Below, one piece after another: positions 6,222 to 7,910 of a stretch of DNA of 7,910 nt. Source of the DNA: Kiritimatiellia bacterium (GTDB taxonomy: Bacteria > Verrucomicrobiota > Kiritimatiellia > RFP12 > UBA1067); contig JAQVQN010000096.1 in the NCBI GenBank assembly GCA_028701555.1, positions 1 through 7,910 of the forward strand. Reading direction: 5' to 3'. The translations under genes were made by a program, and so were the position numbers. The notes beneath the pieces are model-generated. The model was not told where the DNA came from. It searched no databases and saw nothing but the letters and a program-made list of their open reading frames with translations. Numbering within the stretch: the first letter of the stretch is position 1; each line of letters starts with the position of its first letter.

Positions 6222-7408
6222 ACGTTAAACGTTCAACGATATCGGTAGGGACGCCTCCCCGAGGCGTCCGCGGCGGTTTCGGGGAAACCGCCCTACCAGA
6301 ACGCGGTCGCGACGGCGGCTCGGCCCTGATCATCGCCCTGTGGACGATCGGGCTGCTGTCTATGCTGGTGATGTCGTTCGCTTTGGACGCCATGCTGGAG
6401 GGGCGTGTCAACCTCTACGTGCGCCAGCGGCGGCAGGTGGATTACCTGACGCAGTCCGGCATAGTGATCGCCGAGATGCTGCTCTTGGAGTATAAGAATG
6501 CCAGCGCTTCGACGGCTACGGACACGACTGTAGATGAGCCAGCGGATAAATGGCTGAGCGCCAAGCTGAGTTTGCAGAACGGCAATGCCGACACTGGCGA
6601 TATCGTTATAAACGATGAAGCCCCCGAAAGCGGTGTGGTCAGGGTGCGGATATCGACCGGAGAATCAAGCAAGTGGCCCATAAACCAGCTGTTCAGCACC
6701 GGCAAGGCAGGGGCGCAATATGACAAGATTTGGGAGAATGTGCTGACCGTGGCGAATGTGCCGGAAGAGCACTGGGAAGAGCTGATCGACTGCTGGAACG
6801 ACTGGGTTGACGCGGACAGCACGGTGACTGGTCGACAAGGGGCTGAACGCGATTACTATGAGGCGTTGGACGAGCCTTACACAGCCCGTAACGGGCCGAT
6901 CGACACGGTTGACGAGCTTCTGAAAGTCAAAGGGTTCACATCGGCGATAGTCAACGGCGGCATATTGAATCCTGAAGAGAAAGACGCCAAGGCACATCTG
7001 GAAATCATGCACGGTGGACTCAAGGCTTTTTTTGACATCTATGGGGAAACTGTTAAGATCAATGTCAATTCCGCAGAGAAAGAGGTGCTGATGACGATTC
7101 CCGGCATTGACGGCGACGAATTACTAGCCGGGGCGATCATTGAAGAGCGTCAGTTGGGGGTTAACAAGGTCAGGACATCCGACAATGATAAGGAGAGCAA
7201 CCTGTTCAAGGACTGGAACGACCTCAACACGCGGGTTGTGGCCGGCAGCATACCGACAGAGGTGGAGCAGTATCTGACCTACGGGCCGGAAAAATACTTC
7301 CGGGTCGAGATTGAGGGTGAGGCGGCCGGCATAAAGCATTTGGTTGAAGCGATGGCGATTGTGGATAGCGACAAGGTGCGGTATGTGCGCTGGCGGGAAG
7401 ATCCGTAG
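6218..7408 (+). CDS. gspK: Minor pseudopilin GspK with palindrome-derived leader extension
   Basis: The largest minor pseudopilin, at the pseudopilus tip. The 396-residue precursor starts at GTG overlapping the gspJ stop (GTGA). The helix SALIIALWTIGLLSMLVMSF begins at residue 35 after RGRDGG, and lacks Glu at +5, as is usual for GspK. Cleavage is expected after Gly34 (or Gly33), so the leader is about 34 residues instead of 6-10. Residues 9-27 of it are encoded by a 54-bp double hairpin. No ATG, GTG or TTG lies in frame between the element and the helix. The periplasmic part shows the GspK signature: WNDWVDAD at 193-200, then RDYYEALDEPYTARNGPIDT and VDELLKVKGF (211-240). A second helix-hairpin-helix-like block, INVNSAEKEVLMTIPGIDGD, lies at 281-300. 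Body length is normal for the family. Confidence 0.94.
   Translation: MNVKRSTISVGTPPRGVRGGFGETALPERGRDGGSALIIALWTIGLLSMLVMSFALDAMLEGRVNLYVRQRRQVDYLTQSGIVIAEMLLLEYKNASASTATDTTVDEPADKWLSAKLSLQNGNADTGDIVINDEAPESGVVRVRISTGESSKWPINQLFSTGKAGAQYDKIWENVLTVANVPEEHWEELIDCWNDWVDADSTVTGRQGAERDYYEALDEPYTARNGPIDTVDELLKVKGFTSAIVNGGILNPEEKDAKAHLEIMHGGLKAFFDIYGETVKINVNSAEKEVLMTIPGIDGDELLAGAIIEERQLGVNKVRTSDNDKESNLFKDWNDLNTRVVAGSIPTEVEQYLTYGPEKYFRVEIEGEAAGIKHLVEAMAIVDSDKVRYVRWREDP
6221..6238 (+). repeat. AACGTTN heptamer repeat at the gspK start
   Basis: AACGTTA, AACGTTC and a partial AACG run in tandem immediately after the GTG start and encode NVKRST. A related pair, AACGCTG and AACGTTG, lies at 202-215 beside tRNA-Leu. 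The tract ends 5 bases before the double-hairpin element. It is short, so chance cannot be excluded. Confidence 0.5.
6244..6297. repeat. 54-bp double-hairpin palindromic element inside gspK
   Basis: The element is almost fully base-paired on paper. The outer stem GGTAG (6244-6248) pairs with CTACC (6293-6297). Hairpin 1 is GGACGCCTC (6249-6257), loop CCC, GAGGCGTCC (6261-6269). A 2-base linker GC follows. Hairpin 2 is GGCGGTTTC (6272-6280), loop GGG, GAAACCGCC (6284-6292). All 23 pairs are perfect Watson-Crick pairs, and the two loops are complementary to each other. Length is 18 codons exactly, with no stop in the frame used by gspK; four of the six frames are open. This is the architecture of a bacterial interspersed palindromic element (REP/BIME-like or Rickettsia RPE-like). 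Its genomic copy number cannot be seen here. Confidence 0.85.
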
Positions 7409-7414
7409 GGTGTT

Positions 7415-7488
7415 ATTGCGGCTTCCCTCTTCGACAACATTCGACTGCGCTCATGTCAGGTGCTCAGGGCAGGGCAGATAGCCGCAAT
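7415..7488. repeat. Inverted repeat with internal tandem repeat in the gspK-gspL gap
   Basis: ATTGCGGCT (7415-7423) is a perfect 9-base inverted match to AGCCGCAAT (7480-7488). Between the arms, GCTCATGTCAGG (7449-7460) and GCTCAGGGCAGG (7462-7473) form an imperfect tandem repeat (10 of 12 identical). TTCGACAACA and TTCGACTGCG also lie in tandem (7430-7449). The gap is 140 bases in an operon whose other late genes overlap. I see no gene, promoter or U-tract terminator in it. Confidence 0.6.
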
Positions 7489-7548
7489 GGCGAGGGTAAA
7501 AAGAGAGCGGATACGGTGTTCGGGTGTAAGGCTAGTTAGCGGATTTTT

Positions 7549-7910
7549 ATGGCGAAGAGTGAAGTAATAGCGATAGCGGTTGAAAAAGCGGGGTTGCGCG
7601 GGGTACGGTTCGCGCCGCGAGGTCGCGACGGCTGGACGCGTGTGGCTGGCGGTTTCTGGCCTTTTGAGCAGCCAAAGGCGGCTGAGGCTGAGGAGGCGGC
7701 TGAGAGCGGAGAGCTACTTGAAGCTGACCGCCCAATGGCGCGCACGGCGTTGACCGCTAGATCGGCCTTGGGCGGACGGCAGATCGTGCTGTCATTGCCG
7801 CTTTCGCGCATGCTGGTGCGGGTCTTGCGTCTGCCGGTGGATATCAAAGACGATCTTGCGTCTGCGGTGGAATTGCAGATGGACAAATTGTCGCCTTTTC
7901 CCGGCGAGGA
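7549..7910 (+). CDS. gspL: GspL/PilM-like assembly protein, 5' part only
   Basis: The frame is open from ATG 7549 to the right edge: 120 complete codons, no stop. The start MAKSEVIAIAVEKAGLRGVRF is a beta-strand pair like the opening of actin-fold proteins. QIVLSLPLSRMLVRVLRLP at 78-96 and VELQMDKLSPFPGE at 107-120 match the pattern of GspL/PilM proteins, in which a P-x-x-x-x-x-x-R-x-L-x-LP strand is followed by a helix ending in L-x-PF. In T2SS this cytoplasmic domain binds GspE and anchors it to the inner membrane. Residues 42-60 are Ala/Glu rich and look like an inserted linker. Position straight after gspK supports gspL; the transmembrane segment and periplasmic domain that would separate GspL from a PilM are outside the window. 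The ribosome-binding site is weak, with only GGA at 7541-7543 close to the start. Confidence 0.8.
   Translation, partial: MAKSEVIAIAVEKAGLRGVRFAPRGRDGWTRVAGGFWPFEQPKAAEAEEAAESGELLEADRPMARTALTARSALGGRQIVLSLPLSRMLVRVLRLPVDIKDDLASAVELQMDKLSPFPGE

Overview
The window carries most of a type II secretion (T2SS, general secretion pathway) operon on the + strand, preceded by two tRNA genes on the - strand and the tail of an insertion sequence at the left edge. The T2SS genes mark a diderm (outer-membrane) bacterium with moderately GC-rich coding DNA. Both tRNA genes encode their own CCA end. The lineage cannot be fixed from this window. The mix of short palindromic and minisatellite repeats, and the enlarged acidic pseudopilins, remind me of Kiritimatiellota/Lentisphaerota-type (PVC) genomes, but that is a weak impression.

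Layout. Positions 1-105 encode the last 34 residues of a transposase resembling the ISL3 family, with a plausible IS end near 121. tRNA-Gly(UCC) and tRNA-Leu(CAA) follow at 404-240 on the - strand, with a good sigma70-type promoter at 424-452. A 316-base non-coding stretch then leads into the operon: gspE (ATPase), gspF (inner-membrane platform), gspG (major pseudopilin), gspH, gspI, gspJ and gspK (minor pseudopilins), and a truncated gspL/pilM-like gene that runs off the right edge. H-I, I-J and J-K overlap, so they are probably translationally coupled. gspC, gspD, gspM and the prepilin peptidase gspO are not in the window.

How the genes work together. GspE hydrolyses ATP at the cytoplasmic face and acts through GspF and GspL to drive assembly of a GspG pseudopilus. 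GspH, I, J and K form its tip. A prepilin peptidase encoded elsewhere would cut each leader after the conserved Gly.

The most unusual part is a set of short repeats that has invaded the operon. (1) A perfect 54-bp double-hairpin element lies in frame inside the gspK leader and is translated. (2) A 9-bp-period array built on the palindrome GTCNGAC lies in the gspG-gspH gap where the gspH ribosome-binding site should be, and a second array lies in frame inside gspH, encoding Ser-Asp-x repeats. (3) A heptamer AACGTTN repeat abuts the gspK element and recurs next to tRNA-Leu. (4) The 140-base gspK-gspL gap holds a long-range inverted repeat around an imperfect tandem repeat.
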